In this document: positions 33,893 to 44,285 of the stretch, piece after piece
Layout of the letters: each line of letters begins with the position of its first letter
Position numbering within the stretch: position 1 is the first letter of the stretch
Origin: Volutella citrinella
Lineage: Eukaryota; Ascomycota; Sordariomycetes; Hypocreales; Nectriaceae
Length of the DNA stretch: 64,000 nt
Assembly: GCA_034401135.1 (NCBI GenBank)
Contig: JAWZSP010000008.1
Span: 930,001 to 994,000 of the forward strand
Reading direction: 5' to 3'
Program-made: the position numbers and the translations under genes
The notes under the pieces: model-generated
What the model was told of the DNA's origin: nothing
Seen by the model: only the letters and a program-made list of their open reading frames with translations
Databases searched by the model: none

Positions 33893-35938
33893 GGATCGCA
33901 TGTTTGAAGATGCCAGGGAGGCGGGCCACGACGGATAATGTCCGTCACGCCCTGGAACCAACAGCTGATTTAGGCGCCCAGGTTTGGAGATCCCTCTGGC
34001 AGGTCATGCGGGGGGGTGGGGAGGGGTTAGGACTGAGAGGTGGATTGGGATCGCGTCAGGTGGCGTCGCCGGAGGCATCTTGCATCCATGACAACACATG
34101 TCTGTTGAAATGGTTTCTCTTTTCCTTCTTTCTTTTGTTATTTTCTCGGATATCCGCCCACGTTGGTGGGAATTTGCTCTTGTAGTTTTAGACCTCCATT
34201 CTGTTTTTTCACATCAAGATCCCGTCATCACATCATGCTGTGATGACAACCTGGACGCCAGGGATGGCCGTGGAGGGGTAGACAGATAGTTCAACCCCCA
34301 ATTGATTGAGCGTTAACCATTCCTAGTCGGGATCAAAGCAGGCATGTTGCTGCAGTTGGTTGCTCAAGACCAGCACAGTGAGCACACTGGCTGGGTGGGT
34401 GGTGTTGCCCCGCTTGCATATGGTGGCTGCAGAAATGTAATTAAATGATGCATCAAGCTTGATTTAGAAAACAGTCAAGTGATTGGGGGCTTCCGCCAGC
34501 TCTCTGTGTGGTGAGGTACCGGCCGGGGGTGAGGCCTTGGAGTTGAGGGAGTGCGCTGCACGGAGACCAGTCAGTAGGCAATGTAACTGTCTGGCCGCTC
34601 CCCGGTCAGTTGGGCTGGCTACTCGATAGGCACTCAAGTGGGAGACCTATAGGCCATCCAGAGCCCGGCTTGCAGGTGGTGCTGAAACGCAACGCATGAG
34701 AAGGCCAATAGACGATGAGCCACTGTCGGCCTGTCCCGAATAGTGACGGCTGAGCCTGGCCTTGCCCCGGCGGTCGCATTGCAGCCGCAATGCTCGGTAA
34801 ACCCCTACAATGCAGAAGGTGTTCGACACTCAGGCCGCAGATGTCGAGCCGCCGATCATGCGGCGGCAAGGAGCAGTGGGCGGTAGTAATCCCTAGGGCC
34901 GGCCCGAAAACGAGAGCCAAGTGGCCCGTAGGAGGACAGCTTATATCCAACGGGTCCCTTTGCTCCCTCGGACTCGCGTGCAGCACTTCTCCAATCACCC
35001 CCTTCCACCCTTCCTCGCTGGACACTGCCCAATTTTTTTGGCCAAGATGGTGTTGAAAGCATTGAGCTTCGAAGGACGCCCGTTGGGTCACGCGGTGGTC
35101 CCCAATGTGGTGAGTCGCCTCTCCGCCTTGCTCTTTGCCGCCCGGTAGCGGCTTGGAAGGATTCTTCGGGTGTTGAAAGTGCTGGATGCGCCGAAGACTG
35201 CAGCCTCAAGAAAGGCCAAGGGGCGGACAGCGATTTTCACTTCACCCTCTCGCATGGCCTTGGGTTGAGGGGTTCCAGCAGTGATGTTTGCCCTGGCTGG
35301 CCTTTCGCCCTCCATTTGCTGGAACTTAGGGATGGTGTCGTCGCCTTATTAGTGGTCCCTTTCCGTGCCGACCAAATGTTTCATGAGAGGCGAACCATGG
35401 TCAGCTCGCTGTCTGCCTTAACCTTGAGTCACTTTGAGTGTTCCCGTGCCCTTCTCAATCATATAGGTGCCCGATCAAACGATTCCTCGTCCGAGTTCGA
35501 ACCAAAAAAAATCGCAGCCAGTCGCTGAACGTGTCACGACTAAGCCGCCGTTGTCGCTGGGTGTGTGTCGAAACTAGGCGCGGTCCGCCCTTGTGCGTTG
35601 CTGCCTACAGCCCAACTTGAACGGAGCACACCGTCATCGTCTCAAATATTCGATACCGACCGCGCCTCTTGCACATAGGCTGAATCTATCGGCCACTCGA
35701 CCCATACATCGGCTTCCGTGCTTCACGATTCTTGCGTTGTGGCGCGCGTTTCCCCTTTCTCCAGGGACGGTCGTTGCAACGTACAACATCAACTGTGAAT
35801 CGTTTGTCGTGCTGCTTTGGCTACGATCAGGTGTCCCCGAAAGTGCTTGGGCTTTCGTAGACCTTCTTCCAAATCTTCTTCAGCCTCTCGTCACGAATCG
35901 AAAGTCATCGGGGTAAACTTCGACGGCTATACCAAAAG
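33893..35938. other. Spacer between orphan genes B and C
   Basis: 2.0 kb. It is T-rich at 34110-34210. From about 35600 to 35930 it is C/T-rich, resembling a leader of gene C. A 161-codon minus-strand frame at 34606-35091 has no ATG at its start and no domain. Nothing else is recognised. Confidence 0.35.
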
Positions 35939-36689
35939 ATGACAACATATAGCCAAGATTCCGGGCGTGCTGCCGAGCCCGGCAGCCAAGTTGTCTACAG
36001 GACACGTCAGGATAGGAACGGTGTATGGTGGCGCCTTTATGAGGATGGGACGTGCTGGTACTTTGACAACGGCCAGTGGGTTGAATGTCCGTCCAGTGCC
36101 GACATCTCTCAAGGAGCCAACAATGGCCCATATGCGAGTCAGGTAAGGCATGGTCTTCTGATCCTTCCTGGTTGATTATCGATGGTCCTGATGTTTGCCA
36201 CAGCCGTACTATCCTGTCCACTATGACAACAACACCCCGGCATATCTGGGGGAGATCGAAGATCAGGGCCAATACGATCAGGAGCCAGTGTCCCCAACCT
36301 CCACCATGGCCACCTCTGGTAGCTATGCGCCGTAAGTATCCAGACCCATAGTTTGGGGGGTTCAGTGCTTATCAAACACCAGCTCGCCAAGTCACGGCCA
36401 TCCTGGCCGGACAACTCGTCGCCGCCGACAATCGATCGATGGTTATGTTGCAAGCACACGGCGCCAAGCTGATTATGCAACCACCTGGAACCCCATGGAC
36501 ACAGTCCACGCCCTCGCAGCCATCCAGGAACACAGCATTGCTACCCGGCCTATTGACACGAACCCCGTACCTTCAGCTGACTTAGATATTTCCGATGAAG
36601 CTGAAACAGACAACAGGTCAGGTACGCGGCGGCGTTCATCTTCTGGGCGTTCGCGGAAAGAGCACGGTCGTAGCTCTCGGCACCGTTGA
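35939..36689 (+). CDS. Orphan gene C: 212-residue protein with Trp/Tyr-rich N-terminal module
   Basis: Not recognised. Exons 35939-36142, 36204-36331 and 36383-36689 have canonical GTAAGG and GTAAGT donors and CACAG and CACCAG acceptors, and phases agree throughout. Residues about 18-55 form a compact aromatic segment (VVYRTRQDRNGVWWRLYEDG, then CWYFDNGQWVECP) with two Cys that could be a small fold. The middle is Tyr/Asp/Pro-rich (PYYPVHYDNNTPAYLG). The C terminus is Arg/Ser-rich (TRRRSSSGRSRKEHGRSSR), suggesting nuclear or RNA-associated localisation (inference). There is no signal peptide or membrane helix. The splice signals make it the best supported of the three orphan genes. Confidence 0.65.
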
Positions 36690-38366
36690 TCCCATGATGC
36701 AATTTACATCAGGAGCGGGTTCCATCCCTAAACGGTGGGCATTCCAGTTTAGTAGTTCGAAATGGAAAGAAGGCTAACCAGGCATTCCCAGGGTATTTTA
36801 GGGAGTAGGTCGTTGCATTGGTTGGTTTTGGATGCATTCAGTTTCGAGCATCGGGAATATTGGGCATCGCTGGCGTTGAGATCGATTGTGCATCATCGGA
36901 GTGCAAACCTTGGCAGGGCCTGGGCTGGTTGGTTGATCCAACATATATTTGCGCGAGGTGGGTTGGGGAGAGGGGGTAGCCGGCTGCCCATGCTCTCAGC
37001 TCAGTCATTCTTTCTGTTTGAACTGTTTCCACTCATTCGTTCTTGGTCGTCCGTTCTTGGTGGTACGAGGGCCAGGTGCCAAGTGCCAAGTGTTGTTGGT
37101 CTTATTATATTTCCCAAATCCATGTTACCCATTTATGATTGAACGACGAAGATAGGTAGTTAGCAAATCAGATTGGCCACTTTTCCTGTGCTGTAATCGA
37201 TGGTGCCACTACGGGCGGCTTTGACTGGCTTTGGTTCATATCCAACGAGAATCCATGGTGTGGCTTCTAGGTGCAAGTTTCAGCTCCTCGCTGTTCTGCA
37301 CAGCCCCTGTTCTCGGAGTGAGCGACAATATTCTCGCCCCTGAGTCGCATTAGGGAAATCGATGAAGCACCACCACAGAGCGAACATCGACACCAAAAGC
37401 TGCATGATGCAATGGCATTACGTCGTCGGCGCTTCGCTCTTGGTGTAATGAGCGGAGCTGTCGCACAAACATGGCTGCTGACCCGCCGGAAATGATTTGA
37501 ACAGCGTGCTATCGCGGCGGTGGCAAGGAAGGGCTTCGATCTTGGAGTTTCTCTTGATGAGATGATTTTTAGCGGCCGCGCCGCAGGTTTGAAAGTTGGT
37601 TTCCGAATCGCGATATGAGTATGAGCAGCTCCAGCCTGCCACTTTACGGTCGCTCTGAGGAGCTGGTCCCCTGACTCATGCGACAGCTAACGCTTCATCT
37701 GGTTCTGGGCCACCGCATCCTAATATATTCGAGGTCGTCCGTCTGACGTGTGGCGTTGACCCGGAGCATCTGACTCCGCCACCACGGATACGAATGAGAG
37801 CCCGTAAGCCAACGCAATGGATGGGGTGTGTTGGTCATTGATTTGGCTGGTGTCAACAACCCTGCGCCCATACGCGATGGGGAGAGTGCGTGTGCACAAT
37901 ATTGTGACGGCGTGGCCATTCTAAAATGGCGCCACGCGTTGGCCAACATTGATCCTTGGCAGCAAACAACCCCAAAAAGTTATGGATCGCAGCATCATGT
38001 GTTTCAAACATGACGGTGAATCTTCCCTGTCATGGTTATGAGACTTCTCACGATCGGCCTCCAAGACAGCGCCTCCATACGCGAGGCTAGGCAGTCATAT
38101 CCATAGGTAGGTAAGCGCCTCACGAGCCCAACGACCCCCACACTCGTTCGGTGAGTGAGTCAGTGGGCTCCAGAGAACTTGGATAAAAACGAACCCCGTG
38201 GCATACCGCCTCTCCCAACGACAGCAATCCATTGGTCTCTCTTTGGCTTCGAGTATTTTTCTTTTCGGCGTCGGTAACGCAATATTCGCCCCCTCGCCCA
38301 GGATTAGTTGCAAATCACATCAAGGCACGAAATTGCCACCAACGCCATCAACGGGGCTTCGCCGCC
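36690..38366. other. Intergenic upstream of RTCA
   Basis: 1.7 kb with no recognisable gene. A short tandem repeat lies at 37071. The last about 150 bp before 38367 is probably the RTCA leader. Confidence 0.35.
37071..37091. repeat. 7-bp tandem repeat, three copies
   Basis: GCCAGGT, GCCAAGT and GCCAAGT lie in direct succession; the first copy differs by one base. No function is implied. Confidence 0.75.
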
Positions 38367-39677
38367 ATGAAGGCGATAGAACTCGACGGAAAAGCCGGAG
38401 AAGGCGGTGGCCAACTTGTACGCATTGCCGTCGCGCTTGCTGCTTTGACGACACGGGCCGTGAAGATAACAAATATCCGTGGGAAGAGAGACCGGCCAGG
38501 TTTGTGTGGCAGCGCCCAGCTGAGTGAGATGCGAGCTGACCCGGCACTGGTCCTAGGACTGAAGAACCAACACGTTGCGTCTATTCAATGGTTGGCGGAG
38601 GCCACCGATGCTGAGGTCGAAGGACTTCGAGTTGGTTCGAAGAATCTCACCTTTAGGCCCCAGAAATCACCTCTCGACCTTGTGCAACAGAACCTCAAGA
38701 TCACAGCAGCGTCAGGAGCGGCCAGCGCACTGTTGATATTCCAGGCGGTCTTTCCCTTTCTGCTATTCGCTGGCAACAGCAATGATGACCCGATCGAATT
38801 AGAGATCTCTGGTGGAACCAATACCTCGTTCAGCCCGTCCTTCGAGTTCCTTGATCAGGTGCTGCTGCCTACGCTCGAGGAAAGATTCGATATCCAAGCG
38901 GAGCGGCAACTGAAGCGACGAGGATGGAGCCTGGGACCGCAGTCCAGAGGACTCCTCTGGTTCAAGATTCAACCACTGCGGCCCGGCCAGAAGCTGAAGT
39001 TCAAAGCGCCAGTGAAATATAGCCCTGCTTCATATAGAGTGAAGACGGTGAATGTAACGATGATCGTCCCTGCTGCGGCTCACGAGGCGCTCCAGGCTGC
39101 GATTGTGAAGGACCTTTCGGTACTCTTCCCAGACGCCGATGTTGACTTCACGTTGGTAAAGGATTCGGGCTTCGACTCTCGATGGTTCGTTCTCCTCGTG
39201 GCACATTCTGTTGGTGGGATTCGCTGGTCAAGGGATGCTCTCCTATCAGCACCGCGGAAGGAGAAGGCAAGACGGGACTTTATCCCCAACGTCTCGAACA
39301 AACTGTGCAAGGGACTCCATCAAGAAGCTGTACGTTGCAGCCATGCTGATGAGCACCTGCAAGATCAGTTGATCTGCTTCCAGGCTCTCTGCGAGGGCTA
39401 TTCGTCATTTCACCACGGCGTATTGCCAGGTGAGGACGCAGCAGGCGAGGGGCTCGTTGATTCCATGGGGAGGTTGAGCGTGGAAGAATCACAGCTGCGG
39501 AAGGAAAAGAATCTTGAACCGTTCGGTCTGGGAAGTCTGCATACTCAGACCATGCGATGGATTGTCAGCGAGATGCTCACGGTCGATTTCTGGGAGAAGG
39601 GCGAGCTGGTGAATGGAGCAGGATTCTCCCTTGAATCAGGCAGTTCACAGGCAGATGAGGGTGCTGCGGCTGCCTGA
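38367..39677 (+). CDS. RTCA: RNA 3'-terminal phosphate cyclase
   Basis: Converts RNA 3'-phosphate to a 2',3'-cyclic phosphate using ATP through an adenylated histidine (family knowledge). The frame is open for 436 codons. However, 38500-38556 has a GTTTGT donor, GCTGACC branch site and CCTAG acceptor, and its removal joins RDRPG directly to LKNQHV, matching the family pattern GRPG(L)K.QH. The spliced protein has 417 residues. The N terminus MKAIELDGKAGEGGGQLVR is the conserved start and supports ATG 38367. The EHLQDQ motif, in which the nucleophilic His sits, is intact, so it is more likely an active RtcA type than Rcl1. The C terminus ends in a Gln/Asp/Ala tail. It converges on the dioxygenase gene. 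Confidence 0.9.
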   Translation: MKAIELDGKAGEGGGQLVRIAVALAALTTRAVKITNIRGKRDRPGLCGSAQLSEMRADPALVLGLKNQHVASIQWLAEATDAEVEGLRVGSKNLTFRPQKSPLDLVQQNLKITAASGAASALLIFQAVFPFLLFAGNSNDDPIELEISGGTNTSFSPSFEFLDQVLLPTLEERFDIQAERQLKRRGWSLGPQSRGLLWFKIQPLRPGQKLKFKAPVKYSPASYRVKTVNVTMIVPAAAHEALQAAIVKDLSVLFPDADVDFTLVKDSGFDSRWFVLLVAHSVGGIRWSRDALLSAPRKEKARRDFIPNVSNKLCKGLHQEAVRCSHADEHLQDQLICFQALCEGYSSFHHGVLPGEDAAGEGLVDSMGRLSVEESQLRKEKNLEPFGLGSLHTQTMRWIVSEMLTVDFWEKGELVNGAGFSLESGSSQADEGAAAA

Positions 39678-40087
39678 GGGGAGAAGCCGAGGCATCTGAA
39701 GCTCAGGAGTACGTAATGGCCATCTGTGCTGTACTGGTTACGATGGAAGGAACGCCCGATTTCCAATCGCAAGGCATCAATTCAAGCCTATTGGTGAAGA
39801 CAGACATCTTTCCACGATGGTGTGGGCCCTATGAGGCGATGAACAAAACCCTGCATCATTGTGTGCAAGAGAAGAGGAGCAAATTATGCTGTCTATCCAA
39901 TACACCGTGCTGTGCCTCCTCACCTACCTCAACTGGGTGGTAACTAGTACCGGTACTGTGGACCTAACACCGTATCGGCTAGTTAGGCCCCTAAATTAAC
40001 GATGGCTGAGCCAATCTTTTGTTTCATCGACAATAATAATACAGGGCCGCGTCGTATCACATATTACGAGGCCAACAAGGTGATCTA
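39678..40087. other. Convergent intergenic region with a 12-bp palindrome
   Basis: 410 bp between two convergent stops. It contains the perfect palindrome AGTACCGGTACT at 39946-39957. No gene is seen. Confidence 0.4.
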
Positions 40088-41262
40088 TCACGTCCCTTTG
40101 GGCACATCGCCAAACCTGTACTGGGCCCAGCCAAAGCTGCCTTCCTGCAACGTCCAAGTTTGCTTTCCCCGGTCATCGCCCGCCGCGCCCGCCGCGATGT
40201 ACAGAGGCATGAGGTGGTCCATGAACGGATGCGCCTGCTTGGCGTCGCCCCGCTTGCAAACGGCCGCCATCTTCTCATCGCGTTCCTTGGGGTCGACCTC
40301 AACGGCCTCCTTCAGGGCGTTGTCGAAGCTGACAGTGTAGGGGAGAGGGTCGGTGTTGCCCTCAAACATGTAATGCATATCTCGCAAATTGTGAACCGAC
40401 ATTCCGGCGCCAATAATGACGATTCCCTGCTCCCGCAGAGCTGAGACGGCACGGCCCAAGGCGAAATGCGCCTGAGGGTCCTCGCTCTTGAAAAGCGAGA
40501 CCTGCACGAGAGGAACATTCAGGGGGTTCTTCTCTGGGTGGAAAGCTGGATGATTTAATTGTAAGCACATGTCTCCCACCATTCACGCATTTTACTGCGA
40601 CATACCAACGTGGAAGCCAGACCATACTCCGTGGTCCAAGCCCCGCTTCACTCCAAATGACTGAATACCGGCCTCGGACAGCATCACCATCACCTTGCTG
40701 GCGAGTTCCGGGTCCCCCTTGTTAGGGTATTTCGCCTTGTAAAAGTGATCTGGAAACCCATAGAAACTGCTGCTAATCAGTGGCTGAGACAATTGAGGTA
40801 CGTGTGCGTGCCGTCGGCAAACCTACTCGTATATCAAATCAGTGTGCTCGGCGTTGTTGATGTGGATTGTCTTTTCCTCTCCCATCCAATGGGCTGAGAA
40901 CACGACGACTGCCTTGGGCTTAACCTGTTTCGTGATCTCTTCTCCAATACTCTGCAGCACTGGGAACACGGGGTGCTCAGTATTGTACTGCACATCTGGC
41001 TATTATCGTGAAAGGGAGCACAGTCAGATCTCAAGGCCACAAAAAAACTCAACGATGGACTTACACCACCATGGCTAAAGAAGTAGACGGGCGTCCTGGA
41101 TGTCAGGCTCGCCGAAGCGTTGCCCCGTGTCGAAGACCAGTCTAGGCCAGACCGGTGGAGCGCCGAGGAGAACGCCTTGAGGGGCGAGCCAGCGAAGAAG
41201 GCAAACATGGCCACGGCAATCGAGAGGCCAGCCAGGGCGCGGAACGACAGAAGCTGGCTCAT
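40088..41262 (-). CDS. Class III extradiol ring-cleavage dioxygenase (LigB / DOPA 4,5-dioxygenase-like) with N-terminal membrane anchor
   Basis: Family enzymes cleave catechol-type rings with a non-haem metal; the natural substrate here is unknown. Exons 41262-41065, 40999-40827, 40766-40606 and 40545-40088 give 329 residues. Donors are GTAAGT, GTAGGT and GTATGT, and intron 2 ends in a triple AGCAGCAG acceptor. Predicted metal ligands are His64 (FFSHGGPD), His103 (FSAHWMG) and the His of SVHNLRD. YGFPDHFY and GLDHGVWSGF are typical of the DODA-like group. Residues about 9-28 (ALAGLSIAVAMFAFFAGSPL) form a hydrophobic segment absent from most cytosolic homologues, so a signal anchor or secretory signal is likely. 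The ATG at 41262 is the only reasonable start. Confidence 0.88.
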
Positions 41263-42561
41263 GGTGATCCCGCTAGGGTTGCAAAGACACCGCAATGCTG
41301 CTTGATACTCTGCTTCGGCGTATTTGTATGGGCGAAGCTGCCCGTGCTTTTGAGCATATGGCACTGTCAATGCTATATCCGTATTTCCCGCCGGGGCTGC
41401 TCCTGGTGGAGCCTGGCGCGCGGTTGTTACAGAGCAGAATACCGCTGATTCAGCCCTGGAGAGGTTGTGGGCCACTTCGGCCCGCACCGGGGTGAGTTCC
41501 CGAGTTCGATGGGGTCCCAAGAATGTAGGTGCTGGTCGTAGCGCAGATCTTGGACTTGGTCGAGGGGGGCTGTAAGTCAAAGAAGTTTTGAGTTGTGGTC
41601 AAATCGAGGCTGAAGCTCTATTTCTCCATTGGGACGGCTGGCGGCATTTCCGTCAAACGGCATGGAAAGTTGAGCAAAAGCCAGAGGCCAGCCCAACATC
41701 GTCCAACGAGCCAGCTACAATGACAGGGGTAGCCTGTTGGAGGCGGTATTTGGAAGCAGGGAAGAGTAAACGGCATTGCCCGGGCGATTGAAGATTCAAA
41801 AATTGCAAAGTAGTCCTCGCAGAAGGCCCCTATGACCAGTCAGCGTAATGTAGATGAATACGAGGGTCCTGGGGCCAGCATTCGCCGAGGCTTCGTTATG
41901 AGGTTTGCCGGATTACATCGGCGGCAGATTACTTGGCTCGTTCCTCAGATGGACTGACTTTAGGTTGGCAATGGTATTATTAGTGCCTGGACCTTAGCAC
42001 AGCGGCAGTGGTCTATTAGAGGCTAATTAGGGCACGATTTCAAGTCTGTTCAGGGGAGGAGTGGTGACCCCACAGTAGCTGTTGGTCTCCCCCGGACCAT
42101 CATCGTGAAAGCTGAGCAGAAGCTGCCTGTTCGCCTTGTCGAAGCCCAAGCAAGCTACATCAAAGGCTTAGGAAAAATCAAAGCTCCCCCTCATCGGACT
42201 CTAGATTCTAATAGTCGAAAGGTTCCATTTTTTCGACTCATTTTTCACTTACGGCGCCAATTGGTGAGCTGTCCTGGCTGGTTCGTCTCCCCTCGCTAGG
42301 AAGTACTAGAACGGCAAATGGTTTCTCCGGCCGGCGTGCTACCAACGCCAGGGACCGTTGCTGTGGCAGAATTTAGCCCGCCAAAGTCAACTCCAAGAAA
42401 TTCAGGCGTGTGAGCCAGGAGCCACGACCCAAGGCCATCGAAATCCCAACCACCACCTTGAATTTCCGAGCGAGTAGGCGCCCCATCAAGCAGAAGCCCA
42501 TCTTACCTGCTTTCGTCTTCAATCCGCATCGTCTTTCTTCCTCCGAGAGGGTCCAGCGACC
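41263..42561. promoter_or_regulatory. Divergent dioxygenase / NUP53 upstream region
   Basis: 1.3 kb between divergent start codons. Open frames here are short and unconserved. 42410-42560 is CT-rich leader sequence before NUP53. No specific element is supported. Confidence 0.35.
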
Positions 42562-43926
42562 ATGGCTCCCCTCATCCTCCACAACGTCCCAGACGATGAA
42601 TTATATGTCGGTGACGATGGTGTGAAGCGGCCTTACGCGATGTATTTCAAGCAGTACGAGACCCCAAGATACCAGCTTCGCCTTTTGTCTCATTCAACTA
42701 ACCAACCTTCGCACTATAGGCAGGATGCGCCCACAAGCAGCGCCAGGTCGCGACGGAGCGTCGCCGAATCAGGCTCGTTTGGCAAATCGACACGACGCTC
42801 ACGCTCACGTACCGGCACACCAGCTCGCGGCCGTGAAGACCCAACCTTGGCTGCCGCTGATAAGTTATTTGGCGACTGGGTTTCCAACCAGACTGTGGCA
42901 CCTAGCACCTCAAACTCGAATAACTCGGCCTCCTCAACTTCGGGGCAGCGGAAGAGCAGCGGCATGCTCCAGGAAGACCCAGCCGCACCCCAGCGAACCG
43001 TCAAATCGACCCCGACCGAACTCATCCTGCGCGGTTACCGCTCTTCCACGCAGCAGTATGCCGCCATTGCGCACTACGAGGCGCTCGCCGGCGCCGTCCT
43101 CGAGGACTACCCCCGCGAGCCTCCCGCGAGCCAACGCAGGTACAAGTCGGAGCTGCGAGACCCGGCCTTCACGCGCCGCCGCAATCTAGGGGCCGAGGAG
43201 AGGATGATGGTGAACCGAGCAGACGGCGGCGAACACTGGGTCAAGGTCACTTTCGAGAGCGCAGAGGCCGGTGAGGCTGCCATGTTCGCCAGTCCCCAGC
43301 GGATACTAGGACACCTTGTCTACGCAGAGCCCTACCGCGGACTGCCGCCCGCCAAAGATGAGGCATGCCCTGACGTCGAGTCTCTCGTGGACCACGAACG
43401 CTCCAGTAGCGTGCCAGCCGGCCTCGGCACCCCCAAGCGCAAGAGCGTGGGTAACATGCCGACCTCGTTCAGCAGCCGCCTCCTTGACCTTTCGCCGCCA
43501 CACTCCCAGACGTCGAGCTTGACAATGGACACTGCTACAATGAGCAACTCGCAAACCTCCACCGCCACTGTCACCGACACATTCGCACCCATCCCCTCCC
43601 GCGTGGCCGCGACAACAGGCACAGATACTCAGGAAAATAGCCAGGAGAGCGGCCAACGCAGTCGGCTTAAGGGCGCCCGCCGCATAACGCTCCTCCCGGC
43701 TGAGCAAGCCCTGCTACCTCAGCAGTCCGTTGTACAGCGCATCCTGAACGCCATCCCCTTCGTCAAGTGGTTTGGCGGCAGCATGATTGGAAACGAGGTG
43801 CCCCGGACCGAGACGGGCGACTTCGACTGGAACAAGGCCAGTCTCTACTGGAAGCTCATCTGGTGGCTGGACTCGAACTTTGGCTTGTTCGGCGGTGACA
43901 TGCTGAGCATTGACAAAGAAGACTGA
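42562..43926 (+). CDS. NUP53: Nucleoporin Nup53 (Nup35 type, MPPN RRM-like domain)
   Basis: Membrane-associated nucleoporin that links inner-ring nucleoporins to the pore membrane (family knowledge). The frame is open for 454 codons, but 42654-42719 is very probably an intron of 66 nt (donor GTACGA, CAACTAACC branch site, ACTATAG acceptor). Splicing gives 432 residues. The N terminus MAPLILHNVPDDELYVG is followed by a Ser/Arg-rich segment (GKSTRRSRSRTG). The RRM-like MPPN fold covers about 130-255 of the spliced protein (TELILRGYRSSTQQYA, HWVKVTFESAEAG, ILGHLVYAEPYRG). A Ser/Thr-rich linker follows. The C terminus ends with an amphipathic, Trp-rich segment (YWKLIWWLDSNFGLFGG) of the kind that inserts into membranes. 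Confidence 0.9.
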   Translation: MAPLILHNVPDDELYVGDDGVKRPYAMYFKQYETPRYQLRLLSHSTNQPSHYRQDAPTSSARSRRSVAESGSFGKSTRRSRSRTGTPARGREDPTLAAADKLFGDWVSNQTVAPSTSNSNNSASSTSGQRKSSGMLQEDPAAPQRTVKSTPTELILRGYRSSTQQYAAIAHYEALAGAVLEDYPREPPASQRRYKSELRDPAFTRRRNLGAEERMMVNRADGGEHWVKVTFESAEAGEAAMFASPQRILGHLVYAEPYRGLPPAKDEACPDVESLVDHERSSSVPAGLGTPKRKSVGNMPTSFSSRLLDLSPPHSQTSSLTMDTATMSNSQTSTATVTDTFAPIPSRVAATTGTDTQENSQESGQRSRLKGARRITLLPAEQALLPQQSVVQRILNAIPFVKWFGGSMIGNEVPRTETGDFDWNKASLYWKLIWWLDSNFGLFGGDMLSIDKED

Positions 43927-44285
43927 TCCCGACGTCAACGGTCCTACAAGCCACGAAGGAAATTCGAGTGTACGAGCGGGTGTTTAGGCTGCCCTAGGGA
44001 GCAGCCGTGGCGGACGAGTCATCATTTTCAAGGCGTCAGGCGTGTGTCATATGGGAATGAACAGGGAACACAGATCAACCGCTTCGGCTAGAGAAGACGG
44101 CAGCATAGTAGTCAGAAACGTATAATGCTTGTACAAACACAACGACGCGAGAGTACCTATGCAAATCTATTATCACACAAACCCGCCCATGAGGATGCCT
44201 CCCATACATGCCAATAATAACGCCAGCAGAAAATAAACGAAACTGGCCTCTCGGTGCAGCAGCGTCAGAGAGGAGAGAGGACCGC
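43927..44285. other. Convergent intergenic between NUP53 and IVY1
   Basis: 359 bp of 3' flank for two convergent genes. AATAAT/AATAAA-like motifs near 44213-44237 could serve 3' processing. Nothing else is seen. Confidence 0.4.

Noticed and set aside
34606..35091. 161-codon minus-strand frame between orphan genes B and C
   Set aside because: The first codon is GTG, with no domain and no supporting splice sites.
35480..35510. TTCGAACC box, a possible minus-strand tRNA
   Set aside because: The T-arm stem does not pair and the neighbouring T-run is inside the would-be tRNA; no cloverleaf is possible.
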